Assembly: GCA_021396245.1 (NCBI GenBank)
Contig: WNYE01000075.1
Span: 62,001-126,000 of the forward strand
From: Sporothrix humicola
Lineage: Eukaryota; Ascomycota; Sordariomycetes; Ophiostomatales; Ophiostomataceae
Direction of reading: 5' to 3'
DNA: 64,000 bases
Position numbers and translations under genes: made by a program. Below are positions 1-11,233 of the stretch, piece by piece. The notes beneath the pieces are model-generated. The model searched no databases. It was not told where the DNA came from and saw only the letters and a list, made by a program, of their open reading frames with translations. Every line of letters begins with the position of its first letter. The first letter of the stretch is position 1.

Positions 1-3000
1 AGTCGTGCAGACCGTTTTGCGGTGTAAGATGGCATGCATAAGTTGACAAAAGACGTTGATGTGCAAGGCTTCCATTGCCCAAGACAGCCGGGAAACAGGC
101 TCATTCGGGTTTCCCCGCCCGGTCGCCGTCTTCTTCTTTGCCTCGGGCATGTTGCCCTAAACTCATTGCCCAGTGTCTACCATTGTTGTCAAATTGACCA
201 GTTGAATGGCATTCCGTGCCTGCAGTTGCACCTCCTGCAGCCATCGGTCTCGCCGAGGCAAGATCGAGAGAGAAGAAAGAGAACATCAAAAGCGAATTCC
301 CAGAAAGTCGCAAGATCTTTCAGAACCGCTAGTGTCGAAGGGCAGATGGAGCAAGCAAGCACGCACACACAGGCTTTTCCCAAAGAAACCGATCACCGAT
401 TGTGGCGTTTTTTAGGAAGATGCAAAGAAAGATGCGAGAGATAATCAGGTCTGGGCAGGGCAGAGTGTGGATTTGGTGTCGCTTTCTCGTGGCAGATACC
501 CAGCCATTCGGCCACCCAGCCTTCCTCCTTCATGGCTGCCGTCCACGCCTCTTGTCTCGGTGATGACTGTTCTTGTGCTCGTATGTTTGCCAGGCTTTGA
601 AAGTCTTTTTGGCACTTGTTGCTGGCCGGGCCTTACGCCATGCAGCCACGGAGAGGCTATGCGTCTTTTTCTTTTTTCTTTGCGCCTGTGTTCTCCCGTC
701 TCACCGATCTTTGCTTCGAGCTGTGTGAGCTGCGAGGAGCCGCCCGAGGACAAGACTCCAAGAAAGCGACAGGCAGCTCCAAAAAGTGATGTGCTTTTCT
801 TCCTCCACTCGAGTGGACGGCTGGGACGGGCTCCCAGGGTCCTTGTCGATTTCGTGTACTCTGGTTGGCCAGTTGCGTGTAAATGACTAACTGGTTGCGG
901 CATGGCCCATCCGAGAGGTCGGCTTGGGTTGCATTCAGACATGGGTGTGTTGTCGGTGGAGAGAGGTTGTGGGTGGGAAGAAGAGAGTCGTCGAAAGTGT
1001 CTTTTTGAGTTGACATGGGCGAGTTTGTTTTTGAGTTTTTCCACTCCAATTCTTCCACCTTCCCTCTCCCACCGGAAGACCCTGAACAGGAAGGCACAAG
1101 GCTTAGCTTTACGAGTACCTGGACTTGTGCAAGCACGCCGCACGTTCCTTCCTTGTGGGAGTCTACCATTACTGGCACTGTGGAGACACTACATAAAAAA
1201 GCTTAAAAGAGCTCCATATACAGTGTGCACACTGTCCTCTCTCGTCTTTTCTTCAGTCGCTCTTTCCGTCAGTTTTCCACACGATGGATGCGCTCCCTCT
1301 GCGATGGGACTGCCAACGGTGAGGTACCGACGATTGCTTTGGGAGTGACCCCTGGGATATTTGGAGCTGCTGTGTACAAATCCTTCCATCCCACCCTAGA
1401 CGGACGACACCCACTGTTTTCACGCTTGTTTTCTTCTTTTTCGTCTTGTCCCTCTTCCTCGGTGCCTCTTCCCTCTCTCTTCGTTCCTTCCTGCAGTCAG
1501 CATAGGGCAGATTCGTGTTCTGGTGGGTGGCACTGGTGGGATCGGCAGGTGCGAATGGCAAGTTTTGAGGCAAGAGGAAAGAGCGGAAACAAAACAAAAG
1601 AGAAAAAGGAAAGCGCGAGCGAGGCTCTGCTGGCCACAGGGTACCTTGCTCCTGCCCTACGAGAGCTGGGCCATAGCTGAAATGAACTTCTCAAGCGTAT
1701 GTCTGTTCACCCATAACAAATACACAACAGATACATACGATTCCAGCACATTTACGACGCATTCGACGATACGATGGACCGAGGCCCCCAATTGTCAGCA
1801 AGAGATTCGTTTTTATCGTGTCTGTCGTGTATACGGCATAGCGCGTCAGCTGACAGCGTGAAAAGTGGGAGACGACAACAGAGGGACAGAAAAGAGAAAA
1901 AGAGACAAGAAGAAGAAAAACAAAGTCAAGGGACAGAAAAGCGCACCAGAAAGTACGCCGTCGCCTTGATGGCCAATTTCTCCCTCTGATTGTTCTTTGT
2001 CTGGATGCCTGCCAATGGCCGCAAACAGTCAGTTGGAGCGAAGCGAAAGAAAGAAAGAAAGAAAGCAGGCAAAATGGCACAAAATGGCAGAAGAAAGAGA
2101 GCAGACATCAAACCCAACAGCAACAATACCAGCACCAAAAAGAAACCAACACCAAGACTAACACCAGGCCAAGCTAAAAACTAGACCAGGAACGTTCACC
2201 AACACCCAGAAGTGCAGGGCCCATCAAAGCGGCCGCCCACGAATTTTCCCAATTCGAATCGACAGGCAAAACCGTCGTACGAGTCGACCACGTTCGCCAC
2301 AGTTTTCTCCAGTCTCAACGATTGGTGGAACAGTGGAGTGTGGGCGGAAAGGTGTGGGAGACGAAAAGCAAAGACAAGCCAAAAAGGTGTGGGTGTGCTG
2401 ACGGCAAGAAACGAGAAACGAAGGCAACTCTCCACTGCAACTTGGGCCCTAGAAGCAACTGCCAAAAGCACGAATGGTAACATGGACAAAGCGTGGAGAA
2501 CAGAATGTCTGGAGACGACAAAGTTGTCGGTAAGTAATTTTTACATCTTTTCCGGCGAGAGTCAGTGTTTCTTTCTGCTTTCCCACAGTGTGCTTCTGTG
2601 TCTGTTCGTAACAGGGTTATGCCTTGTGGAGAAGCTGGAAATTGGCGGCGTGAGACGGATCGAGACCACGATGGACTGTTGTTGATGTTGATATTGTGGT
2701 GAGATGTTCATTGATTTCCTTGTCAGAGTTGTTGTTGTCAATGCTGTTTTCTTTCGTTGATTCCACCTGTTTTGTCAACATCACTCTCATCCGCCATCTC
2801 CAGCCTTTTGTCTTTTACTCATGAGATGCTGTCTTCGCCCTTGGCATAACTTGGCAGGTCTCAATGGGGAGACATTTTTCTCTTTTGTCCGACGCCGTCG
2901 CCGCCACGCCGCCTTTAAAAGCTAAAAGTCAAAGTCAAGGCTGGGACTTAAAGTTGAGTCGCCGTTCTTTTGGGTCCTTTTGTTCTCCCTCGTTGTCGAT

Positions 3001-3900
3001 ATTCATCTGTCATCGCCTTCCTCCGTCTATTGTCTACCGTCCGCCCTTTCGCCCTACTTACCCTTCTGCTCCGAAATCCGACAATTAGTCGAGCTGTGGA
3101 GGGAAGGCCAAGACGCCAGCGAGGCCAGTCAAGCCATGGGTTGGGCTTTTACGTTTTAAACTTTGTGTCTCAATGGTCCTTCACGGCTTTTACGGCTTTT
3201 GCTGGCGCTTTCTAGCTTGATGGCTTGCATAAGTCGCAAAAAGGTGCACTTGTCTGGACCAATGGCCCACGAGGCTGAAGTGGCAAGAAGCGGGATAAAG
3301 CAAGAAGAGGAAAAGGCGGGAGGGGTGATGAGAAGGCCGCAAAAACGATGAGAAGAAAGAAGAGGGACTTGAGATCTCGCGGAATAAGTGAGAAACAGGC
3401 ATGCTGCCCGGGATCAAGGTCTGTTCCTGTCATCATGTTCCTGTGATCGTATCGCATCTAATGTGATCGTACTCGTCTCAAGCGGTACGGAGGAGAATCA
3501 GGAAGAGAAAGCCGAGTGAAGAACCGAGAAGAAACAAGCCCGAGAAACAGAGCAATCAGACCGAAGAAGTGGGAAAAGAAAGAAAAGATAAGAAGGACGG
3601 AAACAGTGTCTCCGGTCGATCTTCTCTTCCTGTCATTTTGAGGTGACCCTTTTTCTTCTTCTCACATCTAATTCACGTCAGTTTTACGAGCATGTTCTCA
3701 AGTGAGTATCCAGAATTCAGTCCCGCATGTCAGATCTGATGTGGGATGCCGTCGTGACCGTGTAGGGCAAGACGCAGTCAGGTCAAAAGGCCTGAAAATA
3801 ATGGCATGCACTGAAGCTTGCTAATGCCCTGTATTTACAGCGTCCTCCACTAACTCGTGTAAGTCGAGCCACTAACTCCACTGTAAGACACTGACAGTAT
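1..3900. other. Gene-poor region, no recognisable gene
   Basis: I see no ORF with coding-like composition or family similarity here. The short open frames on both strands are rich in Ser, Arg, Lys or Leu and come from purine- or pyrimidine-biased DNA. A nine-codon ATG frame at 2506 runs into a GTAAGT donor-like site at about 2531 but has no convincing continuation. The stretch may be distal regulatory DNA or hold non-coding transcripts. Confidence 0.6.
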
Positions 3901-3991
3901 TTTCCTCGTTTCTTCTTCTTTTCTTTTTTGAATTGTTTTCTTTCTCTGTCTGTCTCACCCCTCCTTCACCAGCCTTTTGCAGACCGCCACC

Positions 3992-4195
3992 ATGGTCAAC
4001 AGCATCCAGAACGCAGCAGACCCAAGCCACTTCCGCCTCTCCACCAACCTCTCCACCGAATCCTTCACTCCACTCCTCCTGTCCACACTCTTCTTCCACC
4101 GTTTTCTTTCCTTTCCTCTCCTCTCCTCCACTCTTCTTCCTCTCTACTCTCCCTCCTGTCCAGCCCTTCGCCCCAAGATCTTGGCCCGACGATAG
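3992..4195 (+). CDS. Candidate small ORF or upstream ORF (67 aa) with strong start context
   Basis: The ATG sits in GCCACCATGG, an unusually good initiation context, and opens a 67-codon frame beginning MVNSIQNAADPSHFRLS. After about 25 residues the product becomes a low-complexity Leu/Ser/Pro/Phe run that mirrors the CT-rich DNA. It lies about 1.4 kb upstream of the kelch-protein start on the same strand. It could be a short orphan gene, a first exon, or chance. I do not recognise the family, and no function can be given. Confidence 0.2.
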   Translation: MVNSIQNAADPSHFRLSTNLSTESFTPLLLSTLFFHRFLSFPLLSSTLLPLYSPSCPALRPKILARR

Positions 4196-4215
4196 TCTCG
4201 CTGTGAGGTGTCGGA

Positions 4216-4224
4216 TATAAAAGG
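4216..4224 (+). promoter_or_regulatory. Possible TATA box upstream of the kelch gene
   Basis: TATAAAAGG lies about 1.37 kb before the kelch-protein ATG and just ahead of a long CT-rich stretch. If used, it would give a leader of more than 1.3 kb, unless an intron is removed. The site is seen, its use is inferred. Confidence 0.25.
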
Positions 4225-5591
4225 TTGGGCTTCTGTGGCGTAAGGCGTAGCGTGAGGCGTCGATAAAGGCAGAGAGGTCTTTTCCCCTTTGAGCATGTTT
4301 TGACGATTTTGACGATGTTGATGCGTTTGATGTGATCCCAGTCTCCGGGTTCGACCAAACTTTTTTGTCTTTTCGGTATCTAGACACAGATCTAGACGCA
4401 GTTTGAGCTCGTCTCTTTTTCTCTCGTTTTCCTATTCAGTCTTTTTGCATGTCATCTGCACTTTTGAGGTTTTATGGCTTTTCTGGCGTCTTGTTTTCTT
4501 GTTTTTCTGATTTTGGCTTCGTTACTGCCTTTTTTTTTTTCTCCGGCCAACGCCGTCCGTTCGTCTGATTGTTGATTTCCTCTGCTCCCGCCTGCTTCTC
4601 TCCTTCCAATTCCGTCGCTTTTACATGCTCCTTTCACATAGTTGACTCTGCCTTTTGTCTTCCTTTTTGTTTTCTTTCTTTCTGTTCCTTTCTTCCCCTC
4701 TCGCATCCATCCACCCCTTACCTATCAACGCTCCCTGTTTGTTCCCAGATTCTGCAACCTTTCTGTGTTCTCTCTTTCTCTTTTTGTGCAATCTCTTTCT
4801 TCTCTCCCCACCATCAGTCCCAAGGATCATCCGTGGCGTGCAGCACTGCGTCCACGGTGCGTCCAGCGTGCATATCTCGTCTTTTTTCGTCTTTGACCCG
4901 AACTCCACAGCCTGTGAGATAATCCTACCCTGACTCGCTGGACGTCCACGACCCTGTGAACAGACCCTGTCAGCCTGAGCCCTGTCAGGATTTCCGTGGT
5001 GCCTTCTGTTTTCCCTTCCCTCTTTTGTCCATCCTCCGCCTGTCTTTCTCTGTCTTTCCCTGTCTTTCCCTGTCTTTCCCTGTCTTTCCCTGTCTTGCCT
5101 GTCTCTCGCCTATCTTCTGATTCCCTCTCACGTTCTATTATTATTTTTCTGCCGTGCTCTGCCCTGTCTTCCGCCTTCCTTTTTCTGTTTTTTTTTTGTC
5201 TACTGTCTGCGCCTTCAAGCCTACTCACGATCGGCGACAGTCTTTGCCGTCTTTACCATCTTCTTCAGTGTGATCTCTCTCCCCACCAAACTCCAGATCG
5301 CGGTCGACACGTCTCTCTCTGTCAACGTGAACCTGACATCTGACTGTTGTGTCTGTACCTGATTCTCTTCTTTCTTTATTTTTCTGTTTTTTATTTTCCG
5401 TTTAATCTATTACCCTCTCACCACCACTCACCACCCACATCACTTCTGTCATCCATCATCCATCATCCACGTCCCCTCCTATGCAGCTTCGTCTCCGTCG
5501 TCTGTGAAACAGGGCGGACCCTGTCCGTCATACGGATCTTTCGCCTCTCTTTTCTCTTTTTCCTCCTTCTGTCATATTTCCCTCCCTCACC
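4225..5591 (+). other. CT-rich leader or promoter tract of the kelch gene
   Basis: About 1.3 kb strongly biased to C and T on the plus strand, running up to the ATG of the kelch gene. Such tracts are common in promoters and 5' leaders of filamentous fungi. The Leu/Ser/Phe-rich frames inside it are composition artefacts. The 5041-5100 minisatellite is embedded in it. Confidence 0.5.
5041..5100 (+). repeat. 10-bp minisatellite, about six units
   Basis: Tandem units of TGTCTTTCCC, with four perfect middle copies and diverged outer copies (TGTCTTTCTC, TGTCTTGCCT). It sits in the pyrimidine-rich leader of the kelch gene, so copy-number change could alter leader length. Confidence 0.9.
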
Positions 5592-8453
5592 ATGAAATCT
5601 CTCATCACAGCCCTCGCCGTCGCCGGCTTTGCCGGCTCTGCGAGCGCCCAAGCCGCCGGCTGGCAGCCCGGCCAAGTCAGCGCGACGATGTGCTACTGGG
5701 AAGAGCCGCGGGTCGCCGTCGTCCGCGACACTCTGTACATTGACGGCGGCAATCTCTGGTGGATTCCCGGGATGAACGACAGCTCGTACGGATCGGTGAC
5801 GATCGACCAGAACCCGCTGGGCATTGTGTACACGCTCAACTTTAGCGTGCCGTTTGCGACTAAGGACAACCTGACGGCGGACATGGGCGTGCTGTACAAA
5901 GTGTCGCCCGGAAGCAACGCCAACAACATTGCGCCCAATTATTTAGATGGAGCGATGCTGGCCAACGACGACGAGTGGTTCCTGTACGGCGGCCTGCTGC
6001 GCAAGACGGACCAGTACAGTATGCCAGACGCCGACTCGGCGCAGCTCTACCAGGCCGACCAGTACGGCGCCGACAAGGCGGCGTTCCGGCCCGGTTTTTT
6101 CAACGTCGACTTGCCGGAAAACGTGACGCGCTATGTGGCATATGGCGGCGCGGCGAGTGCGCCGTCGGAGAACAAGGCGTGGTACTTTTCGGGCCTGCGC
6201 GCGCCGTCGTTTGGGCCGATCTACATGGTGACGGGCATAGACAACCTGACGGCAATCAACGTGTCGTCGACGCTCATCTCGGTGGACATGGCGACGCAGA
6301 ACTCGGAGACGTGGCGCAACGACACGCTGCCGCCGGCGATCAGCGGGCGCGCCAACCCAGAGCTCGTGTGGGTACCCATCGGGTCGCAGGGCATTCTGGT
6401 GGCGATTGGCGGCGTGACTAACCCCGGGTGGGTGACGGCCAACGGCTCGTCGTACAACGCGGCGGCCAGCAAGAACGAGAGCCCCGCGTTCATCACGACG
6501 ATCGACGTCTACGATGTCGCCAGCAGGACGTGGTACCAGCAGCCGACGACGGGCGGCGACGGCATTGGCCAGCGGACACGCGCGTGCTCGGTCATCGCGG
6601 CGGCGGCCGACGGGTCTAGCTACAACATTTACTACTACGGCGGCTTCGACGGCCTCGACGTCAAGAGCTCGTTCAACGACGACGTGTGGGTGCTGTCGCT
6701 GCCGTCGTTTACGTGGACGCGCGTGTTTGTGAGCACGGACGCGTCGACGCACGGCCGCGCCGGCCACAAATGCGTCAAGCCGTACCCGGACCAGATGTTT
6801 GTCGTCGGCGGCTACACGCCCCACGCCGGTGGTGCTTCAGGCTGTCTCGGCGGCGGCATCGTCCAGATCTTCAATCTGTCATCGGCACAGTGGCAGGACA
6901 GCTACACGCCGACAAAGTGGTCCGAGTACAGCGTGCCCGACGCCGTGGTCAAGGCCATTGGCGGCAACGGGAAGGGTGGGGCTACCGCGACGGCCCCGGC
7001 CGCTTCGGGCGGGTGGGCCGCTACAGGCCTAAAGTCCGTCTTTGCCACAGCGTACCCGACCTCGAAACTGACCACGTACTACCCCTACCCGCTCAACGCC
7101 AGCGCCACGACGTCGCCGAACAGCACGCACCCGGATGCGCCTGCGGCGTCGTCGACCGGCAAGGGTACGCCCAAGTTTGTGGCGCCGCTTGTCGGCGTGA
7201 TTGGCGGTCTGATCCTGATTACGGCGATCGCTGTCGCGTTTGTGCTCTACCGCCGCCGCCGCATTCTCATGTACGGCAGCGCCGGCACGGCCAGTGGCGC
7301 CGGCGGTGCAGGTGGCCGTCGTTCGAGCCGCGGCACAGGTCCTGTCGGCGGCAGCGGCCATCCCGGCACCGAAAGCGTGGCCACCTACGATACCGGCCGC
7401 AATTTTGTCTTCTCGTGGCTGCGTGCCCAGCCGAGCGTCAAGCACGCCTCGACGCCGGCCACGTCGTCCTACGACGACCCCCACAGCAGCAGCATTACCC
7501 CTGGCGGCGGCCGCCACATGAGCTACAACGGCGTCCCCTACAGCAGCATCACGCCCATTTCGCCCGAGATGGAGCAGCTACAGGCCGCCAACCTGGCTGC
7601 CCAGCACTCTGGACAGGGCGGCTACTTTTACCAGCAGCCTCCTCCGGTTGGCGCGGCTGTTGCGCCCGCCGTCGAGGCCGACAATACGTATATTTCTGAA
7701 ATGATTGCCGACACCAAGTACCGCGCCGAGCTGCCCGGCTCGTCCGACTTTGCCTCGTCCGTCACGACCGAAGCCAACAGCAACAGCAGACTGGTCCGCG
7801 GCCCTGGTGGCGCCTACCACAGCGTCCCTTCGTCGTCGGCCGAACTCGAGAGCCCGCTGCACAGCAATGTGGCCAACCACGGCAGCAATAGCTCGCAGGG
7901 CAACCTGGCTCAACAGCAGCAGCCCGTCTTTGCTCGTGCGGATTCGCCTTCTCTGGGCCAGGCGCCTCAGTTTGCCGCTCCTCCTGCTCCAGTTGCTGCC
8001 CATTCCGTCACCCGCGAGTCTGGCGTCTCGGATCTCAGCGAACAAGACCGCCGCCATCTGCGCCAGGGCAGCGAGGGCGGCCAGTCGGCCACGTCGGGCG
8101 TTTCGTCGGCCGTCGGAACCACCGCCAACTACCAGCGCAACAGCATCCAGAGCCTGTCGGGCGCCGTCTCGCCTTTGGCCGGCCAGTTCCCGCCGTCTGT
8201 TACGGGTGCCGCCGGTGGCGCTGCCCACCAGCCCATCCCCGAAGCCGAGGCCGGTGCGGAAGCCGCTGCAGAAGCTGCCGCCCATTCCCAGTCACACACT
8301 CCTGCACCACAGGCGCCGCAGCCACCTGCCCCAATACAGACAGACCAGCCGCACAATGCCTCACAGGCAAGTCTGTCCGAAGGCGACAGCCCCGGCCAGT
8401 CGCGTCGAAGCGTCTTTCGCGAGAGTGAGGCCGATATGGGGGGAAATAAGTAG
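5592..8453 (+). CDS. Kelch-repeat/galactose-oxidase-like single-pass membrane protein
   Basis: One 953-aa exon. Residues 1-19 form a classic signal peptide ending in ASA, with cleavage before QAAG. Residues about 30-450 are a lumenal or extracellular beta-propeller-like region with kelch features, including YYYGGFDG near residue 350 and FVVGGYT near 405, plus several NxS/T sites. A Ser/Thr/Pro-rich stalk leads to one membrane segment at about 529-551 (APLVGVIGGLILITAIAVAF), stopped by YRRRR. The remaining 400 residues form a cytosolic tail rich in Ser, Gln, Ala, Gly and Pro with no domain I recognise. This type I layout is typical of fungal kelch surface proteins of unknown role; cell-wall or ligand sensing and polarity are possible. 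The ATG follows a CACCATGA context directly before the signal peptide, which fixes the start. No intron is needed. Coding-region GC is clearly higher than in the flanks. Confidence 0.88.
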   Translation: MKSLITALAVAGFAGSASAQAAGWQPGQVSATMCYWEEPRVAVVRDTLYIDGGNLWWIPGMNDSSYGSVTIDQNPLGIVYTLNFSVPFATKDNLTADMGVLYKVSPGSNANNIAPNYLDGAMLANDDEWFLYGGLLRKTDQYSMPDADSAQLYQADQYGADKAAFRPGFFNVDLPENVTRYVAYGGAASAPSENKAWYFSGLRAPSFGPIYMVTGIDNLTAINVSSTLISVDMATQNSETWRNDTLPPAISGRANPELVWVPIGSQGILVAIGGVTNPGWVTANGSSYNAAASKNESPAFITTIDVYDVASRTWYQQPTTGGDGIGQRTRACSVIAAAADGSSYNIYYYGGFDGLDVKSSFNDDVWVLSLPSFTWTRVFVSTDASTHGRAGHKCVKPYPDQMFVVGGYTPHAGGASGCLGGGIVQIFNLSSAQWQDSYTPTKWSEYSVPDAVVKAIGGNGKGGATATAPAASGGWAATGLKSVFATAYPTSKLTTYYPYPLNASATTSPNSTHPDAPAASSTGKGTPKFVAPLVGVIGGLILITAIAVAFVLYRRRRILMYGSAGTASGAGGAGGRRSSRGTGPVGGSGHPGTESVATYDTGRNFVFSWLRAQPSVKHASTPATSSYDDPHSSSITPGGGRHMSYNGVPYSSITPISPEMEQLQAANLAAQHSGQGGYFYQQPPPVGAAVAPAVEADNTYISEMIADTKYRAELPGSSDFASSVTTEANSNSRLVRGPGGAYHSVPSSSAELESPLHSNVANHGSNSSQGNLAQQQQPVFARADSPSLGQAPQFAAPPAPVAAHSVTRESGVSDLSEQDRRHLRQGSEGGQSATSGVSSAVGTTANYQRNSIQSLSGAVSPLAGQFPPSVTGAAGGAAHQPIPEAEAGAEAAAEAAAHSQSHTPAPQAPQPPAPIQTDQPHNASQASLSEGDSPGQSRRSVFRESEADMGGNK

Positions 8454-9208
8454 GGAGGGCGAGAATTGATGTGTTTTGATTTGCTGTTTCATTTTGATTT
8501 TTGTTTTGGTTATCATCATTCTTCTTCACGACTGTTTATGTTACAAAACGCCATTACCATTGTACCCATCTACCACAAGCATGCATGTTCAGCCTTAGAT
8601 TCACCATAATTTGTAATGTTTTATTCGTTCATGTTGTTTTCTTCCACTTTTCTTCCTGATAAATATTCAAAAGCACAAGTTCTTTGAATTATACTTTATT
8701 CATTCAGTCTGTCTGAAGTACTTTGAAGTAATTTGTGAACGTAAAATATATACGGTATCCAGGGCTGTGGCCGAGACATATGTTATGTGTGAGATTATAC
8801 TTATGAGTTATGTTGATCTGATCTCATTTTTTTTCTATAAATTTATTTTTCTAGAAATAGAAAAGACTCGATTTATTGTTATTGTTATGATTTATATTTC
8901 ATTGCATTTATCTTCACTTGCATTATTTGGGACAGTATTTGGGTTTTAATATTTTATTAATTCGCGGTTTGCAAATATTCAATAAAAAAAAAAAAAAAAA
9001 AAAAGGAAAGATCAAACAACATACGACGCAGCAAAATGTACCGTGGAAATCTTACCGTTACTCACCCTTTTTGTGGTTTTCGTTCACCGTTATCGTTGTC
9101 ATTGAGATCTATCTCCAGAGATAGTACCAGACTATCACTTTAAAATTGTTAGCAACACTCGCAAGAAGCACAGGGCCTGTTAGACCCGGGGGTAGGTATC
9201 GCCACCCT
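8454..9208. other. AT-rich intergenic tract
   Basis: After the kelch stop the sequence becomes AT-rich from about 8490 to 9004, unlike its neighbours, and ends in an AATAAA-like sequence running into 21 A residues. No gene is seen. It may include the 3' ends of the two converging genes. Confidence 0.6.
8984..9004 (+). repeat. Poly(A) tract, 21 nt
   Basis: Uninterrupted run of A directly after TTCAAT, at the end of the AT-rich tract. Confidence 0.95.
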
Positions 9209-9799
9209 CTACTCCTCCTCACCGTCGTCGTCCTGCTGCTGCCGAGGACCAACGACATTATCGCCGTTGTTGGCCCGGATGGATTGGCCCCGCGACCGCG
9301 TCAGCATGCCATGCTGCGAGTGGTCGTTGGGAGGAGGAGGAGGGCGGGCAATAGGAGAGGGAGGCACGGCTGGGGCCCAAGAAGAAACCGTGGCACGGCG
9401 AGGGCGAGGACGAGCGGCCGGGACGGGAGCAGGGACAGGAGGAGCAGGAGGGGCAGCGACGTGGATGACCGGAAGGATAGGGCGGCCGTTGAGGGGGTCA
9501 ATCTGGGGCGCACCCTGATCATCAGCCTCGTCATCAGTCTCATCATCGCCCCGCTTGTCGTCCTGGCCGTCAATCTGGCCATTAACCTGGCCGTCAATCT
9601 GGTTGTCGGACTGGTCGTCAGAATCGTCGTCAGCCTGACCGCTGGGGGCAGTCATCCGGGCCGGACGGCCGGTGATGGAAAAAAAGCCGGCCAGCTGCTT
9701 CCGGTGGTTGTTGCCACCGTTGCCGTTGCCACCGTTGCCGTTGCCACCGCTGCCGCTGCCGCCGCCGCTGCCGCTGCCGCTGGCACCCATGGCGCTCAT
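9209..9799 (-). CDS. Hypothetical low-complexity acidic/Pro-rich protein (196 aa)
   Basis: The predicted product begins MSAMGASGSGSGGG and is probably disordered throughout. It has a Gly/Asn/Ser-rich N-terminus, an acidic Asp/Gln/Gly repeat region near residues 55-100 (DGQVNGQIDGQ type), a Pro/Ala/Arg-rich segment near 115-165, and an acidic QQQDDDGEEE end. I recognise no domain. The frame stays open upstream of this ATG, but that part is hydrophobic and low-complexity. A GTAAGT donor-like site at 9838-9843 (minus strand) hints at a leader intron, though no good acceptor is visible. The ATG at 9799 is the first one in a protein-like stretch. The region GGNGNGG/GGSGSGG is repeat-derived. It could be a real orphan gene or a biased frame. 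Confidence 0.45.
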   Translation of the reverse strand: MSAMGASGSGSGGGSGSGGNGNGGNGNGGNNHRKQLAGFFSITGRPARMTAPSGQADDDSDDQSDNQIDGQVNGQIDGQDDKRGDDETDDEADDQGAPQIDPLNGRPILPVIHVAAPPAPPVPAPVPAARPRPRRATVSSWAPAVPPSPIARPPPPPNDHSQHGMLTRSRGQSIRANNGDNVVGPRQQQDDDGEEE

Positions 9800-11233
9800 C
9801 TTTGCGATTGGGGGTTGGGGAATGGGGAGGATTAAAAACTTACCGGAAGTAGATAATACTGGTTGTGAGAGGCAAAGATGAGCGGACTGGTTGCTGAGAG
9901 CTGGTTGCGAGTGATGTTTGTTGGGGAGGATGCGGAGTAAGAAGAAAAAAAAAAACACATCAAGGACGAACCGAAGGCAGACTTTTATAGGACCTGGATG
10001 TCGACGTAGATGTTCAATCTGAACAGCAATACAATGCCCCGACTAGACATGTCGGGATGTTCTTGTTCAAATCCATGTCCACATCCTTGCCCACAGTCTC
10101 GACCAAACCGGAATCATGAACGGTTGAGATGTACGATAAACGATGAACATGAAGTGTTAGTGTAGATGTGCTCTCATACTCTGCCTTTGCTGTGTTCACT
10201 ACACAGCAAAACCTGTTCTCTTTGTTCTGTCATTTCACTGGTACAACCGCTTTCAGCCTTTGAGCAAAAAAAAAAACATACACACTCTGTACAACACGCT
10301 TGGTTTTGTGATTTTGTTTTGGAACCTTTTTCTTTCATTGAGTACTTTTCGCCAAACAAAGAAAAAAGAGATAGAGAGAGACGACATGCGAGAGAGAAGA
10401 TGTAGAGAGATGACAATGAAAAAAAAAATGGAAAATAAGAGTAAAGAAAATGATAATAAAATAAATAGAGATAAACAAGGGGGAAATAGGAAAAGACTAG
10501 TGCCAGAAATACCAAAAAGCAAAACAAATGGTAAAATGAAAAAAGGAATAAATGAATAAACATGAGACTCGGCTGGTGAGCAACTCTTGGGGGCTGGCGT
10601 CTATTAAATTTCATAGACACGCAAAATGGGACAAAATAAAAGTAAAAGGGGAAAGGGGAAACTGAGAGATGGAGAAAATCAGTCAAGATCTGTCTACTCC
10701 CAGTGTGCAGCATCGCAGAAAACAGCAGCGAAAGGGACAGCATGAGGGGCAAAATAACAATAGAACGGTAGCACTGCTGTTCATCGCCACCTGCCGGCTG
10801 GGGCCACCTGCCAGCCACGCTTCTCAGGGCAACTGACGGACAACCCATGCCGTACGGCCCTTCAGCCCAAGCAAACGAGCCCATCCGTGGCTGTTGAAAC
10901 AATGCCCACATTGCCTGCGATGGGACAAGACCAAAGTGACAATTGCCACGACAGTCTCATCGTATCGCAGCAACTGGCTTCATTCAAAAAGCAAAAAATT
11001 CGACAATTGTTTTGGTCGCTGCCGTTCGAGTGAAACCGAATGTTGTATCGTTTACTGCTCCCCGTCGCTATGTCGTTTTCGTAAATATTGCTTGTATGTG
11101 TATGTCGTGGTTTGATGTTGTCGTCGGCGTCGTCATCTGCTACTACTGCTACCACTGCAGTCGATGCCCGCCCACCTATCGGGTTGCCATGCACCTCACC
11201 GTCACCGCCTACCACACCGTACGCGGAGCCGTT
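9800..11233. other. Intergenic region between two minus-strand genes
   Basis: About 1.4 kb. From 10330 to 10560 there is an A/G-rich stretch (AAAGA, AGAGAG). The rest is of mixed composition and the right end is the 3' side of the Ras gene. No coding-like frame or RNA gene was found. Confidence 0.55.

Noticed and set aside
5943..6824. 293-codon minus-strand Arg/Val/His-rich frame inside the kelch gene
   Set aside because: Composition is that of a GC-rich reverse strand; no domain seen.
9146..9835. 229-codon plus-strand frame over the hypothetical acidic protein
   Set aside because: Val/Ala/Arg-rich repeat translation. The minus-strand frame is the more protein-like of the two, though neither is certain.
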